The notes beneath the pieces are model-generated. The model saw only the letters and a list, made by a program, of their open reading frames with translations, ran no database searches and was not told where the DNA came from. Positions 52,065 through 62,699 of a stretch of 64,000 bases of DNA are shown one piece after another; positions within the stretch are counted from its first letter, which is position 1, and each line of letters opens with the position of its first letter. This DNA comes from Stutzerimonas xanthomarina. GTDB taxonomy: Bacteria > Pseudomonadota > Gammaproteobacteria > Pseudomonadales > Pseudomonadaceae. The stretch covers positions 1 to 64,000 of the forward strand of contig NZ_RHQM01000019.1 in assembly GCF_003935375.1 (NCBI RefSeq), in the 5' to 3' direction. Both the position numbers and the translations under genes were made by a program.

Positions 52065-53981
52065 CTACCCCAGGCCTGACTGGATCGCCAAGGCGCTGTC
52101 CTGGCGGACTTTGCGTTCGTTGCCGAAGCGGCGGGTGAGGCCGATGCGGTCGAAGTGTTCGAGCAGCTGGATGCTGCGTTTGCGGCCGAGCTGGATGCGG
52201 TCGCGGAAGGCGGCGGCGCGGATCACGCCGCTTTGCGCTTCCAGTTGCAGTAAATGCCCCGCGAGTTGGCGAATGGTGAACTCGGGGTAGAACAAATCTT
52301 TCACCACCTGTTGCAACAGGCCGAGGCGGGCGAGCTTGCGGAGCAGGTTGCGCATCTGCGTTTCGTCGACACCGAGGTCGCGGGCCAGGTCGCGGACCCA
52401 GGGCGGGTCGAACTGGCCGGCTTCGAGCAGCGGCCACAGGCGTTCCTTCAAACCTTCTTCCGTATCGCTCAGGCGCACCCGGTGATCGGGGCGGTGCAGC
52501 CACGGGCCGCTGGTTTCGATGGCGCCGGCGGCCAGTGCCTGTTCCAGTAGAGCGATGAACACGGGCCGTTCCAGCTGCGGCAGGGCATAGCGGCGCAGGC
52601 GGTCGCGGTCGGGACCGAGTTCGTCGGGTTGTTCTTCGTGAAAACGCTGCAGGGCGGCGAGCAGGGTGGCTTCGAGTTCGCTCCAGCGGGCCTGATCGAA
52701 TAGCCGTGGCCCAAGCCGAGTGCCAATCTCCAGTACGCCTTGCGGCAGCTGCCAACCTTGGCGCGGGCGGTTGAATTGGCGTTCCAGGCTTTGCGGATCG
52801 ATGCCATTGGTGGCGCTGGCGAGCAGCGGCGGCAATGCATGCTCCAGGCTTGGCTGGTCCAGCGCTCGCAATTGCTCCAGTCGCGCGACGCGGCGGCGAT
52901 TGCGCGGTGGTGCGTACGGGTCGAGCACGCGGCCGCCGCCGAGGGTGCGCTGGGCGGACTGATCGCGCAGGACGATACGGTCGCCATGCACGGCGTGGCT
53001 CGGTGCATTCAGCAGCAGTTGGGCGAAAGCATGTTCGCCCGGTGCCAGGCTCGCATCTTCGAGCAGGGCGACGCGCGCGGTGACGTCCTGGGCGCCGAGG
53101 TGCACGTGCACGGGCGTCCAGTGATTGAGCTCGTGGGCTTCGCCGGGCAGCAGCTGGAAGTCGACGTCGATGCGTTGGGTCGGTGCGTGCAGCAGTGGGT
53201 GCAGCAGCCAGTCGCCGCGATGGATCTGCTCCACGGCCAGCCGCTCGCCGGCAAGATTCAGGGCCACGCGCTGGCCGGCATGGGCTTCGTCCGCTTCGCG
53301 GTTCTGTGCGTGCAGGCCGCGGACGCGCACGCGTTTGCCGGCGGGGCCGAGCAGCAGTTCGTCGCCGATTCGCACGCGCCCGGCAAAGGCGGTGCCGGTG
53401 ACCACCACGCCAGCGCCGGTGACGCTGAAGGCGCGGTCGATGGCCAGGCGGAAGTGGCCGCTGTCGCTGCGGGCGGCGGTGCGCGCGGCTTCGTCGATCA
53501 GCGCGGCGCGCAGGGCGTCGATGCCATCGCCGCGGATGCTGGAAACCGGAAATATCGGCGCTCCGGCCAGTGCTCCGGCGGCCAGCAGGTTTTCGATCTG
53601 TTGCTCGACTTCGGCGATGCGCGCCGGCTCGACGCGATCGATCTTGGTCAGCGCCACCAGTGCCCGGCGGATGCCGAGCAACTCGACGATGGCCAGGTGT
53701 TCACGGGTCTGCGGCATCACGCCGTCATCGGCAGCCACCACCAGCAGTACGCAGTCGATGCCGCTGGCGCCGGCCAGCATGTTGTGCACGAAGCGCTCGT
53801 GGCCCGGCACGTCGATAAAACCGGTGAGGCTGCCTTCGCCGAGGTCGGCGTAGAGGTAGCCGAGGTCGATGGTGATGCCACGCTCGCGCTCCTCGCGACG
53901 GCGGTCGCCTTGTTGCCCGGTGAGGGCGTGGAGCAGTGCGGTCTTGCCATGATCGATATGGCCGGCGGTCCCGACGATCAA
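52065..53981 (-). CDS. selB: Selenocysteine-specific elongation factor SelB
   Basis: The 638-residue protein has an N-terminal GTPase domain ([10 protein letters not shown]; later V-P-G-H-E-R-F-V and T-K-I-D), EF-Tu-like domains II and III, and a C-terminal run of winged-helix domains that bind the SECIS hairpin. The start is TTG at 53981, whose bases overlap the selA stop (TTGA), with GAGGAG upstream; the longer frame within selA is rejected. It delivers Sec-tRNA to UGA codons. Confidence 0.95.
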   Translation of the reverse strand: MIVGTAGHIDHGKTALLHALTGQQGDRRREERERGITIDLGYLYADLGEGSLTGFIDVPGHERFVHNMLAGASGIDCVLLVVAADDGVMPQTREHLAIVELLGIRRALVALTKIDRVEPARIAEVEQQIENLLAAGALAGAPIFPVSSIRGDGIDALRAALIDEAARTAARSDSGHFRLAIDRAFSVTGAGVVVTGTAFAGRVRIGDELLLGPAGKRVRVRGLHAQNREADEAHAGQRVALNLAGERLAVEQIHRGDWLLHPLLHAPTQRIDVDFQLLPGEAHELNHWTPVHVHLGAQDVTARVALLEDASLAPGEHAFAQLLLNAPSHAVHGDRIVLRDQSAQRTLGGGRVLDPYAPPRNRRRVARLEQLRALDQPSLEHALPPLLASATNGIDPQSLERQFNRPRQGWQLPQGVLEIGTRLGPRLFDQARWSELEATLLAALQRFHEEQPDELGPDRDRLRRYALPQLERPVFIALLEQALAAGAIETSGPWLHRPDHRVRLSDTEEGLKERLWPLLEAGQFDPPWVRDLARDLGVDETQMRNLLRKLARLGLLQQVVKDLFYPEFTIRQLAGHLLQLEAQSGVIRAAAFRDRIQLGRKRSIQLLEHFDRIGLTRRFGNERKVRQDSALAIQSGLG

Positions 53982-55387
53982 CGGGCCAGCTCCTCTTGCA
54001 GGTGCGCCAGTTGCTGGAGGAAGGCCGGTTCGTCGTCCAGTTGGCGCAGGTCGAGCCAGAGGGCGTCGTCGTCGATGCGCCCGAGCACAGGAATCGGCAG
54101 GCAGCGCAGGGCTTCTTCCAGCTGGCGCAGGCTGCGGCCGCGCAGGCGCTTGGGCTGCTGCGGGCGGATGCACAGCGCTGCGCTGGGTAGGCGTGCCACC
54201 GGCTGCGCGCCGCTGCCGATCATGCCCAGGGCATCGGTTACTGCGACTTGCCAGGTTTCGCCGAGCACGGCCGTCAGCGCCGGCGCGATGCGTTCAGCCT
54301 GGGTACGAATGTCGGCCTGCGGGCGGCTGAGCAGGCGCAGGCTGGTGAGGCGTTCGGCCAGGCGGTCGGGATCGCGATAGAGGTTGAGCACCGCTTCCAG
54401 CGCGGCAAGGGTCAGCTTGTCGACGCGCAGGGCGCGCTTGAGCGGGTTCTTCTTGATCTTCTGGATCAGCGCCTTGCTGCCGACGATCAGCCCGGCCTGC
54501 GGGCCGCCGAGCAGCTTGTCGCCGCTGAAGGTGACGATGTCGGCGCCGTCGCGCAGCGCTTCCTGCACCGTGGGTTCCTTCGGCAGGCCCCAACGAGAGA
54601 GATCGAGCAGGCTGCCGCTGCCGAGGTCTTCCAGCAGCGGCAGATCGTGGGCATGGGCGATGCGCGCCAGTTCGGTGGTGGCGACGCTGGCGGTGAAGCC
54701 CTGCACGCTGTAATTGCTGGTGTGCACACGCATCAACAGGCCCGAGCGCGGGTTGATCGCCGCTTCGTAATCCTTGGCGTGGGTGCGGTTGGTGGTGCCG
54801 ACTTCATGCAGCTTCACGCCGGCGCGGGCCATGATGTCGGGGATGCGGAAGGCACCGCCGATCTCGATCAGCTCGCCGCGGGAAATGATGCCTTCCTTCC
54901 GTGCGCCGAGACTGTTCAAGGCCAGCAGCACGGCGGCGGCGTTGTTGTTGACCACGGTGACGGCCTCGGCGCCGGTCAGTTCGCGGATCAGCCCTTCGAT
55001 GAGGTCGTCGCGGTCGCCGCGCTTGCCAGTGGCGAGATCGAATTCCAGATTGAGCGGGTAACGTGCGGCGAGGGTGATCGCCTCGATGGCTTCATCCGGC
55101 AGCAAGGCGCGGCCGAGATTGGTGTGCAGCACCGTGCCGGTGAGGTTGAACACCCGGCGCACGCGGCTGCGGTGCTGGCTGGCCAGGCGTTCGCCGGCGC
55201 GCCCGGCGAGTACCGCTTCGGACAATTCCAGTGCAGCCAGCTGGCCGTGGCGGGCCGGTTCTCGCAGTTCATCGAGCAGGTCGCGCAGGGTGCTCAGCAA
55301 TGCCTGACGGCCGTAGCGCTGCTGCAGCGGCTGACAGGCTGGGTCGCGCAGCAGCTTGTCGACCGAGGGCAGGTGGCTGCTGCTCAT
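53978..55387 (-). CDS. selA: L-seryl-tRNA(Sec) selenium transferase SelA
   Basis: The 469-residue PLP enzyme converts Ser-tRNA(Sec) to Sec-tRNA(Sec) with selenophosphate. The family N-terminus ([11 protein letters not shown]) and the PLP lysine motif [11 protein letters not shown] near residue 291 are clear, as is [14 protein letters not shown]. The start ATG 55387 overlaps the fdhE stop. Selenophosphate synthetase (selD) is not in this window. Confidence 0.96.
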   Translation of the reverse strand: MSSSHLPSVDKLLRDPACQPLQQRYGRQALLSTLRDLLDELREPARHGQLAALELSEAVLAGRAGERLASQHRSRVRRVFNLTGTVLHTNLGRALLPDEAIEAITLAARYPLNLEFDLATGKRGDRDDLIEGLIRELTGAEAVTVVNNNAAAVLLALNSLGARKEGIISRGELIEIGGAFRIPDIMARAGVKLHEVGTTNRTHAKDYEAAINPRSGLLMRVHTSNYSVQGFTASVATTELARIAHAHDLPLLEDLGSGSLLDLSRWGLPKEPTVQEALRDGADIVTFSGDKLLGGPQAGLIVGSKALIQKIKKNPLKRALRVDKLTLAALEAVLNLYRDPDRLAERLTSLRLLSRPQADIRTQAERIAPALTAVLGETWQVAVTDALGMIGSGAQPVARLPSAALCIRPQQPKRLRGRSLRQLEEALRCLPIPVLGRIDDDALWLDLRQLDDEPAFLQQLAHLQEELAR

Positions 55388-56301
55388 GCATCGCCCCCCG
55401 GTGCCAGCAGCAGGTTGGGGGCCTGGCGCTGAAAGCCCTGCTCGGACAGCAGCATGTCCAGGTCGAGGGTGGCGAGGTCGGCGGAGAGGCTTTCGCCATC
55501 CGGCGCCAGGTCCAGGTAGAGCTGCTTGAGGTAGCCATTGCACTCAGGGCAGACCTCGGCCTTGACGCCTTGCGGCGAGCCTTCGAAGTGCAGGTAGTCG
55601 AGTTTCTTGGTGCTGCGGCAGAGGCTGCATTTGACGCGCACGTAATGCCACTCGCAGGCGCACAGCGAGCAGACCAGATAACGCAAGCCGTTGAGCTGGC
55701 CGCGATGGCGGATGATGCCTGCCATCGGTGGCGCACCGCAGCAGGGGCAGTGGGTCTGGTCTTCGCGCTCGCGCATGTCGGAGAGGTCGAGCTGCAGCAG
55801 CCAGTGGCTCCAGGCCAGCTGCAGGGCGGCGCCGAGGAAGGGCACCAGTGCTGGCGGCAGGCTGTCGTACTGGCCACTGACCAGTGCCACGGCCCATGCC
55901 TTGCGCTGGCCGCTTTCGGCCTCACGCAGTTGCTCGATGGCAGCCACTACCGCGGGGCTTTCCGGCGCCACGAAGGCATCCAGCCAGGCATCCAGCATCG
56001 TCAGCCAGGCATCGTCGCGCACCAGGGTATCGGCAGCCAGCGGCGGCAGGTTGTGCCTGAGACTTTCGCGGGTGCGGTGTTCGTCCAGCGGCACGATTGT
56101 CGGCGGGTTGTCCAGCACCTGCTGTTGCGCCTGGCACATCGCTGCCAGCAGGCGCAGGTAGTCGGCGAACGGATGGCCTTCGGCGAGCCTGGTCAGGCGC
56201 TCGCTGCGCAGGGCGAACAGGTTGCGCGGTGGCAGGTTGAGGAAGGGTGGTTTGCTGGCAGCGGCTTCGATCTGCCCGGGTTCGAGAATGGTGCCTGCCA
56301 C
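55384..56301 (-). CDS. fdhE: Formate dehydrogenase accessory protein FdhE
   Basis: The 305-residue cytoplasmic protein has four C-x-x-C pairs (C-P-C-C, C-S-L-C, C-S-L-C, C-P-E-C) in its middle and C-terminal region, as in FdhE, which binds metal and helps assemble formate dehydrogenases. The start GTG 56301 is preferred because AAGGAG lies six bases upstream and [10 protein letters not shown] matches the family start. It lies between fdnI and selA. Confidence 0.94.
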   Translation of the reverse strand: MAGTILEPGQIEAAASKPPFLNLPPRNLFALRSERLTRLAEGHPFADYLRLLAAMCQAQQQVLDNPPTIVPLDEHRTRESLRHNLPPLAADTLVRDDAWLTMLDAWLDAFVAPESPAVVAAIEQLREAESGQRKAWAVALVSGQYDSLPPALVPFLGAALQLAWSHWLLQLDLSDMREREDQTHCPCCGAPPMAGIIRHRGQLNGLRYLVCSLCACEWHYVRVKCSLCRSTKKLDYLHFEGSPQGVKAEVCPECNGYLKQLYLDLAPDGESLSADLATLDLDMLLSEQGFQRQAPNLLLAPGGDA

Positions 56302-56383
56302 GCAGGACTCCTTATTCTTGGGGTTGTGCCGAACAGCATAGTCCGTCACTGGCTGTCGCTCGGCTTTCGATGATGCGCGAGGT

Positions 56384-56416
56384 CGAAGATTCCCGCGCGT
56401 GTGCGGGGAATCTTCG
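56384..56416. repeat. Hairpin between fdnI and fdhE
   Basis: CGAAGATTCCC (56384-56394) is an exact reverse complement of GGGAATCTTCG (56406-56416), around an 11-base loop. There is no T-tract, so it may stabilise the fdnI 3' end or attenuate fdhE rather than terminate strongly. Confidence 0.65.
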
Positions 56417-56432
56417 GCTTACAGCGGTGTGC

Positions 56433-57056
56433 TTATTTGCGCTCGGTGATCTCCCGATACCAGGCCGGATGGTGCTTGCGCGCCCAGGCTCGGCTGACAG
56501 TGCCGTAGAGCATGGCGCCCATCGAGCCCTTGAGCCAGATGGCGGCGTAAATGTGCACGATGATGCTGACGATCAGCACAAAGGCGGCGATGGCATGCAG
56601 CAGGCTTGCCCAGCGCAGCGAGACGATGCCGAAGAAGCTGCTGAAGTACTCGCGCCAGATGACGATGCCGCTGAGCAGCAACACCAGCATGCTGACGATC
56701 AGCACCCAGAACAGCACCTTTTGCCCGGCGTTGTAGCGGCCGACTTCCGGCAGTTTTTCCTCGCGGTTGTGCACCACGTCGTTGATCTGCCTGAGCCACT
56801 GGCGGTCGCGTGCTTCGATGCGGTTATGCCCGGCGAAGCGGATCGCCAGCCAGAGGAAGAAGACGAACATCGCGACCCCGATGAAGGGGTGCAGGATGCG
56901 CGTCCAGGTGCCGCCGCCGAACAGCCCGGAGAGGCCGAACAGCGCCGGATGGAACAGCGCCAGGCCGGACAGCGCGGCGAGTACGAAGAGGATGGCAACG
57001 ATCCAGTGATTGGTCCGCTGCGAGGGGTTGTAGCGTTCGATGTCGTTGTTATTCAT
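56433..57056 (-). CDS. fdnI: Formate dehydrogenase cytochrome b subunit FdnI
   Basis: The 207-residue protein has four membrane helices (I-V-A-I-L-F-V-L-A-A-L-S-G-L-A; V-A-M-F-V-F-F-L-W-L; L-I-V-S-M-L-V-L-L-L-S-G-I-V-I-W; and A-A-F-V-L-I-V-S-I-I-V-H-I-Y). Haem-ligating histidines are expected in N-H-W and in helix 4. It passes electrons from the beta subunit to quinone. It is 58 bases downstream of fdnH. Confidence 0.93.
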   Translation of the reverse strand: MNNNDIERYNPSQRTNHWIVAILFVLAALSGLALFHPALFGLSGLFGGGTWTRILHPFIGVAMFVFFLWLAIRFAGHNRIEARDRQWLRQINDVVHNREEKLPEVGRYNAGQKVLFWVLIVSMLVLLLSGIVIWREYFSSFFGIVSLRWASLLHAIAAFVLIVSIIVHIYAAIWLKGSMGAMLYGTVSRAWARKHHPAWYREITERK

Positions 57057-57113
57057 CGTTGGCTCCTTGAGCGATCGACTCCGAGGATGGCCCCGCGAAC
57101 GGGGCCGCCGGAT

Positions 57114-58055
57114 TCAGGGTCGCGGCTCCTTGGGGTCGACCACATGCACCGAAGGATCGACCTGGTGCACCACGGACTCGCTGAGTTCGGCCTTGTCGTC
57201 CTCTTCCTCGACGCGAATAGGACCCACCCGCGTGTAGTGGAAGAACCCGGCCAGCACCGCCGCGCCCATGCCCAGCAGAGCGAGGGGCTTGGTCACGCCT
57301 TTCCACAGGCCGACCAGTGGGCTGATGGTCGGCTCGTTCGGCAGGTCGTTGTACAGCGAGGGCTGATCGGCATGGTGCAGCACGTACATCACGTGCGTAC
57401 CGCCGACGCCATCGGGGTCGTACAGGCCGGCCTGGTCGAAACCGCGTTCCTTCAGATCGGCGATACGCCCGGCCGCGTGATCCTTCATGTCCTCCTTGCT
57501 GCCGAAGACGATGGCTCCGGTGGGGCAGGTCTTCACGCAGGCCGGCTCGAGCCCGACCGACACGCGGTCGGAACAGAGCGTGCACTTGTAGGCCTTCTTG
57601 TCCTTCTCGGAGATACGCGGGATGTCGAACGGGCAACCGGTGATGCAGTAGCCGCAGCCGATGCAGTGGTCCTGGTTGAAGTCGACGATGCCGTTGGCGT
57701 ACTTCACGATGGCCCCCGGCGCCGGGCAGGCCTTGAGGCAGCCAGGGTCGGCGCAGTGCATGCAGCCGTCCTTGCGGATCAGCCACTCGAGGTTGCCGCT
57801 GCCGGGGTTCTCGTACTCGGCGAACTTCATCACCGTCCAGGATTCGGCGGTGAGGTCGATCGGGTTGTCGTAGGTCCCGTTGCTGGTGCCGACTTCATCA
57901 CGCAGGTCGTTCCATTCCGAACACGCCACCTGGCAGGCCTTGCAGCCGATGCACTTGGAGACGTCGATCAGTTTCGCCACCTCGCCGATCTCGCGGATCG
58001 ACGGCCGCTCGGTGGTCGTGGCGGAGCGGGCAATCACGTCTTGAGTAGCCATCAT
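57114..58055 (-). CDS. fdnH: Formate dehydrogenase iron-sulfur subunit FdnH
   Basis: The 313-residue protein has four 4Fe-4S clusters' worth of cysteines ([42 protein letters not shown]) and a C-terminal membrane helix ([14 protein letters not shown]). It carries electrons from FdnG to FdnI across the periplasmic face. Its start overlaps the fdnG stop. Confidence 0.95.
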   Translation of the reverse strand: MMATQDVIARSATTTERPSIREIGEVAKLIDVSKCIGCKACQVACSEWNDLRDEVGTSNGTYDNPIDLTAESWTVMKFAEYENPGSGNLEWLIRKDGCMHCADPGCLKACPAPGAIVKYANGIVDFNQDHCIGCGYCITGCPFDIPRISEKDKKAYKCTLCSDRVSVGLEPACVKTCPTGAIVFGSKEDMKDHAAGRIADLKERGFDQAGLYDPDGVGGTHVMYVLHHADQPSLYNDLPNEPTISPLVGLWKGVTKPLALLGMGAAVLAGFFHYTRVGPIRVEEEDDKAELSESVVHQVDPSVHVVDPKEPRP

Positions 58056-61000
58056 GCCTTCTCCACGTTGACCAGGAACGACTTGAACTCCGGCGTCTGG
58101 GTGTTGGCGTCACCGACGAACGGCGTTAGCGTGTTGGTCAGGTAACCGTTGCGCGCCACCCCGGCGAAGCCCCAGTGCAGCGGGATGCCGATGTGATGAA
58201 CGGTCTGGCCGTCCACCGTCAGCGGCTTGATGCGCTTGGTCACCACCGCCACCGCCTTGATGTAGCCGCGGTTGGACGACACCTTGACCCGCTCGCCGGC
58301 CTTGATGCCCAGCTCGTTGGCCAGCACCTCGCCGATCTCGACGAACTGCTCGGGCTGGGTGATCGCGTTGAGCCGGCAATGTTTGGTCCAGAAGTGGAAG
58401 TGCTCCGTCAGCCGGTAGGTGGTGGCCGCGTAGGGGAAGTCCTCCGCGGTGCCGAACAGCTCCATGTCGTTCTTGAACACCCGCGCGGCCGGATTGCTGA
58501 TGGCCTGGACGTTATCCGGGTGCATGGGATTGCGGCCGATGGGCGTCTCGAACGGCTCGTAATGCTCGGGGAATGGCCCCTCGTTCATCTTGTCCACGGC
58601 GAACAGCCGCGCCACCCCTTCGGGGTTCATGATGAACGGGTTCATGCCTTCCTCTGGGCGCGAGTCGACCTTGAAGTCCGGCACGTCGGTGCCGCCCCAC
58701 TTGGTGCCGTCCCACCAGACCAGGCGTTTCTTCTGCGGGTCCCACGGGTCGCCGGCCGGGTCGGCCGAAGCGCGGTTGTAGAGGATGCGCCGGTTGGCTG
58801 GCCAGGCCCATGCCCAGCCCAGCGTCTGGCCCATGCCGTAGGGGTCGGCATTGTCGCGTCGGGCCATCTGGTTGCCGGCCTGGGTCCAGGAGCCACACCA
58901 GATCCAGCAGCCGCTGGAGGTGGTGCCGTCGGCACGCAGCAGACCGAAGCCTGGCAGCAGCTCGCCGGCCTTGGCCACCTGCGCTCCGGTCTGCAGGTCG
59001 AACACATCGCTCAGGGCCTTTCCGTTGTACTCCTGGGCGATTTCCTCGGCGGTCGGTTCTTCCGGCTGGCGATAGCCCCAGTCGATGTTGAGCAGCGGCT
59101 CGGCGTAGGCGCCGCCTTCCTTGCGATACAGCTCGCGCAGGCGATGGAACAGCCCTCCCATGATCACCACGTCGGTCTGCGCCTGGCCCGGCGGCTCGGC
59201 GGCCTTCCAGTGCCATTGCAGCCAGCGGCCGCTGTTGACCAGCGAGCCGTCCTCCTCGGCGAAGCAGGTGGTCGGCAGGCGGAACACCGTGGTCTGGATG
59301 CTGGCGGTGTCGACGTCGTTGTACTCGCCGGCGTTGCGCCAGAACTCCGAGGTCTCGGTGGCCAGCGGGTCCATGATCACCAGGTACTTGAGCTTGGCTA
59401 GCGCGGCGCTGACCTTGGCCTTGTTGGGGAACGAGGCGATGGGGTTGAAGCCCTGGCAGAAATAGCCGTTGACCTGCCCCTGGTACATCATGTCGAACAC
59501 CTTGAGCACGTCGTAGCCGGGGATATCCAGCTTCGGCAGCCAGTCGTAGCCCCAGTTGTTCTCCGCCGTGGCGTTCTTGCCGTACCAGGCCTTCATCAGG
59601 CTGACGTGGAATTTCTCGTAGTGCTGCCAGTAGGACAGCTGCCCCGGGCGCAGCGGCTTGGCGGTGCGCTTGGCGATGTAGGCCGCATAGTCCTGCTCGG
59701 CTTCCAGCGGCAGTGTCATGTAGCCCGGCAGCAGGTTGGAGAGCAGGCCGAGATCGGTCAGGCCCTGGATATTGGAGTGCCCGCGCAGCGCATTCATGCC
59801 GCCGCCGGGCATGCCGATGTTGCCGAGCAGCAGCTGCACCATGGCGCCGGTGCGGATCATCTGCGAACCGGTCGAATGCTGCGTCCAGCCCAGGGCGTAC
59901 ATGATGGTCATGACCTTGCCCGGTGCCGAGGTTTCGGCGATGGTCTCCCACACCTGCAGCATCTTGTCCTGCGGTGTGCCGCAGATGTTGCTGACCAGTT
60001 CCGGCGTGTAACGGCTGTAGTGCTGCTTGAGCAGATTAAACACGCAGCGCGGGTGGGTGAGGCTCTTGTCGACGCGGGCGAAGCCTTCTTCGTCCAGCTC
60101 GTAGCTCCAGCTGGCCTTGTCCGTATAGGTACGCCGATCGCCGTCGTAGCCGTTGAACAGACCGTTCTCGAAGCCGAAGCCTTCCTTCACGATGAACGAG
60201 ACGTCGGTGTAGTTGACCACGTATTCGTGCTGGATCTTGTCGTTTTCCAGCAGGTAGTTGATCAGCCCGCCGAGGAAGGCGATGTCGGTGCCGGTGCGGA
60301 TCGGCGCATACATGTCGGCCACCGAGGCCGAACGGGTGAAGCGCGGATCGACCACCACCAGCCGCGCCTTGTTGCGCGCCTTGGCCTCGGTGACCCATTT
60401 GAAGCCGCACGGGTGCGCTTCGGCGGCGTTACCGCCCATGATCAGGACCAGGTCAGCGTTCTGGATATCGGACCAGTGATTGGTCATGGCTCCACGGCCA
60501 AACGTCGGGGCAAGACTTGCCACCGTCGGGCCATGTCAGACACGTGCCTGGTTATCGAATCCCAGAATGCCGAGTGAACGAACCACCTTGTGGGTGATGT
60601 AACCCGCCTCGTTGGATGATGCCGAGGCGGCGAGGAAACCGGTGCTCAGCCAGCGGTTGACCGTCTGACCCTCTTCGTTGCGTTCGACGAAGTTGGCGTC
60701 GCGGTCGTCCTTCATCAGCCGGGCGATGCGGTCGAGGGCGTCGCTCCACTCGATGCGCTTCCACTCGTTGCTGCCGGCTTCGCGGACTTCCGGGTGGGTC
60801 AGGCGGTTGGGGCTATGGACGAAGTCGAGCAGGCCGGCGCCTTTCGGGCACAGGGTGCCGCGGTTGACCGGGTGATCGGAGTCGCCTTCGATGTGGATGA
60901 TGTTCTGCGCAACGTTTTTGCCGCCGCTGCCCTGGCTGTAGATGATCAGCCCGCAACCGACGGAGCAGTAGGGACAGGTGTTGCGAGTTTCGCGCGTGTT

Positions 61001-61126
61001 GGTCAGTTTGAAATGCCGGATCGACTCGGCATACGCCGTCGGTGGGGCCATACCCAATGCCGCCATGCTCGACGCCCCAAGGCCCACACCGCAGACCTTG
61101 AAGAACTGTCGACGGTTCATATCCAT
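58052..61126 (-). CDS. fdnG: Selenocysteine-containing formate dehydrogenase-N/O alpha subunit
   Basis: Two frames join across an in-frame TGA (60538-60536) into a 1024-residue protein in which residue 197 is selenocysteine. The context ([20 protein letters not shown]) matches E. coli FdnG/FdoG. The N-terminus has a Tat signal (N-R-R-Q-F-F-K), and Cys51, 54, 58 and 93 bind a 4Fe-4S cluster. Molybdenum bis-MGD domains follow. It oxidises formate in the periplasm as part of the FdnGHI complex. Annotating the TGA as a stop would wrongly split the gene. Confidence 0.97.
60503..60538 (-). promoter_or_regulatory. SECIS hairpin after the fdnG UGA
   Basis: In the mRNA, downstream of the UGA, GG-U-GGCA-AGUCU-UGCC-CC forms an upper stem with a bulged U and a five-base loop. 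This is the minimal SelB-binding form known from E. coli fdnG and fdhF. GGCC tracts on both sides extend the lower stem. The stem runs within coding sequence. Confidence 0.93.
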
Positions 61127-61163
61127 CGGAGGTTCTCCTTCTTATCAGGCTGGTACGCCGATG

Positions 61164-61207
61164 CTTTGCCGGCGTCTGCTAAGCAGCTTAGTCAACAATC
61201 GGCAAAG
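61164..61207. repeat. Concentric inverted repeats upstream of fdnG
   Basis: CTTTGCCG (61164-61171) and CGGCAAAG (61200-61207) are exact reverse complements that flank a 13-base palindrome CTAAGCAGCTTAG (61179-61191), with nearly the same centre (185.5 against 185). The element is about 40 bases upstream of the fdnG ATG. It could be an operator or an RNA hairpin. No known box is matched. Confidence 0.6.
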
Positions 61208-61276
61208 TGAAGGACTAATTCCACGTTCCGCTGTGTCTGGCTGCACCGATGAAGGCGCCAGGGTCGAGGCAGGCAT

Positions 61277-62113
61277 TCAGGCACCGGCGGCCATGGCCAG
61301 CTGCTTTTTCCACTCCCGCGGCGAATGCCCGGCGTGCGCCTTGAACGCCCGGGAGAACGCGGCTTCGCTGCCGTAGCCCACTTCGAACGCGATCATCTTG
61401 ATCGGCCGTCCGCGACGCAGGGCCTTCTGCGCCAGGCGGACGCGCCAGCCCTGCAGATACTGGCCCGGCGTAGTGCCGACGGTCTCGCGGAAGGCCGTGG
61501 CGAACACGCTGCGGGACATCCCGGCAACGCTGGCCAGCTCCTCGAGCGTCCAGTCCTGCGCCGGCGCCTCGTGCATCGCCACCAGAGCATTGCGCAGGCG
61601 CGGGTGCGCAAGCCCGGAGAGCAACCCGCCATTCACCTCGTCGCTTTCCATCAGCTGGCGCAGGACCTGGATCATCACCACTTCGAGCAACCGCTCGACC
61701 AATGCCACGCGCCCGCAGCGTTGCTCGAAGGCCTCCTCGAACAGCAGCGAGAGGATCGGCTCGGCGCCCCAGACCTGATCCAGCGGCAGGCAGACGACAT
61801 CGGCCAGCGCCGAGGCGATCGGGTTGCTGGTGCCGCCTTCGAACGACAGGTTTGCGCAGACCATGTCGGCGTTCTGCCCGGGGGCGATGATGAAACGGTG
61901 CGTCAGCGGGCGCGGAAACAGCAGCAGGCTCGGTCGCTCGACCTGCAGCGACTCCCTGCCATAGCGCACCTCCAGCGTGCCGCTGCGCACCAGATGCAGC
62001 TGCCCGTGCACGCCATCGCTTTGCAGCGTGTTGATGCCGCACAGGGGGCCGGTATTGAACACCTGTGCGCTCATCGGGAAGTGGGTCATCAGCGCAGCGA
62101 GCCGGTCGGCCAT
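61277..62113 (-). CDS. AraC family transcriptional regulator
   Basis: The 278-residue protein has an N-terminal cupin_6-type domain (L-F-P-R-P-L-T-H-R-F) and a C-terminal AraC domain with M-S-R-S-V-F-A-T-A-F and V-G-Y-G-S-E-A-A-F-S-R-A-F. The start at ATG 62113 has AGGAG seven bases upstream. It is divergent from ohr and may regulate ohr and the following hydrolase gene, or formate metabolism; no proof exists. Confidence 0.87.
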   Translation of the reverse strand: MADRLAALMTHFPMSAQVFNTGPLCGINTLQSDGVHGQLHLVRSGTLEVRYGRESLQVERPSLLLFPRPLTHRFIIAPGQNADMVCANLSFEGGTSNPIASALADVVCLPLDQVWGAEPILSLLFEEAFEQRCGRVALVERLLEVVMIQVLRQLMESDEVNGGLLSGLAHPRLRNALVAMHEAPAQDWTLEELASVAGMSRSVFATAFRETVGTTPGQYLQGWRVRLAQKALRRGRPIKMIAFEVGYGSEAAFSRAFKAHAGHSPREWKKQLAMAAGA

Positions 62114-62166
62114 CTTCGTACTCCTGATCATGTTTTCCGGATTCTACGTCACCAATAGTTTTTTCT

Positions 62167-62188
62167 GGTGAGCAGAATAGCTCTCACC
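62167..62188. repeat. GGTGAG-CTCACC inverted repeat in the ohr/AraC intergenic region
   Basis: GGTGAG (62167-62172) and CTCACC (62183-62188) are reverse complements with a 10-base spacer, in the 119-base divergent promoter region. It could be a binding site for the adjacent AraC regulator. Confidence 0.35.
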
Positions 62189-62232
62189 GGGCAACAACGC
62201 CCTGGCCTACCAACAGAACAGGAACCGTAGCC

Positions 62233-62661
62233 ATGACCATCGAAAAGATTCTCTACACCGCCGCTGCAACCGCCACCGGCGGCCGTGAAGGTCGCGCCAG
62301 CTCCTCCGATCAGGCGCTCGACGTGCAGCTGTCCACGCCGCGTGAACTGGGTGGCGCCGGCGGCCCCGGCACCAACCCCGAGCAGCTGTTCGCTGCCGGC
62401 TACTCGGCCTGCTTTCTCGGCGCGCTGAAGTTCGTCGCCGGCAAGCAGAAGGTCGCCCTGCCGGCCGACACCCGCATCACCGGCAAGGTCGGCATCGGCC
62501 AGATCCCCACCGGCTTCGGCATCGAAGCCGAGCTGACCATTAGCGCGCCCGGCATTGCCCACGACGTGTTGCAGGAGCTGGTCAACCAGGCCCACGTGGT
62601 CTGCCCGTACTCCAATGCCACCCGCGGCAACATCGACGTAACGCTGATCCTCGCCGACTGA
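62233..62661 (+). CDS. ohr: Organic hydroperoxide resistance protein
   Basis: The 142-residue OsmC/Ohr-family peroxidase has both catalytic cysteines, Cys60 (Y-S-A-C-F-L-G) and Cys124 ([11 protein letters not shown]). L-F-A-A-G-Y-S-A and R-G-N-I-D-V are typical of Ohr rather than OsmC. It reduces organic hydroperoxides with lipoyl-linked thiols as electron donor. It is followed 38 bases later by an alpha/beta hydrolase, with a good ribosome site between. No ohrR gene is adjacent. Confidence 0.95.
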   Translation: MTIEKILYTAAATATGGREGRASSSDQALDVQLSTPRELGGAGGPGTNPEQLFAAGYSACFLGALKFVAGKQKVALPADTRITGKVGIGQIPTGFGIEAELTISAPGIAHDVLQELVNQAHVVCPYSNATRGNIDVTLILAD

Positions 62662-62699
62662 TCCAGCCCACCGTACCTAACTAACAGGAGACACACGCC

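Noticed and set aside
53981-54173. N-terminal extension of selB inside selA
   Set aside because: It overlaps selA and is Arg/Pro-rich; the conserved GTPase starts right after TTG 53981, which has a ribosome site.
56247-58145. Plus-strand frame of 632 codons opposite fdnI and fdnH
   Set aside because: It is antisense to certain genes with exact iron-sulfur motifs; no family match.
60503-60540. Stop codon splitting the formate dehydrogenase alpha gene, suggesting a pseudogene
   Set aside because: The frame is intact on both sides, the context matches known selenoproteins and a SECIS hairpin follows, so it is a Sec codon.
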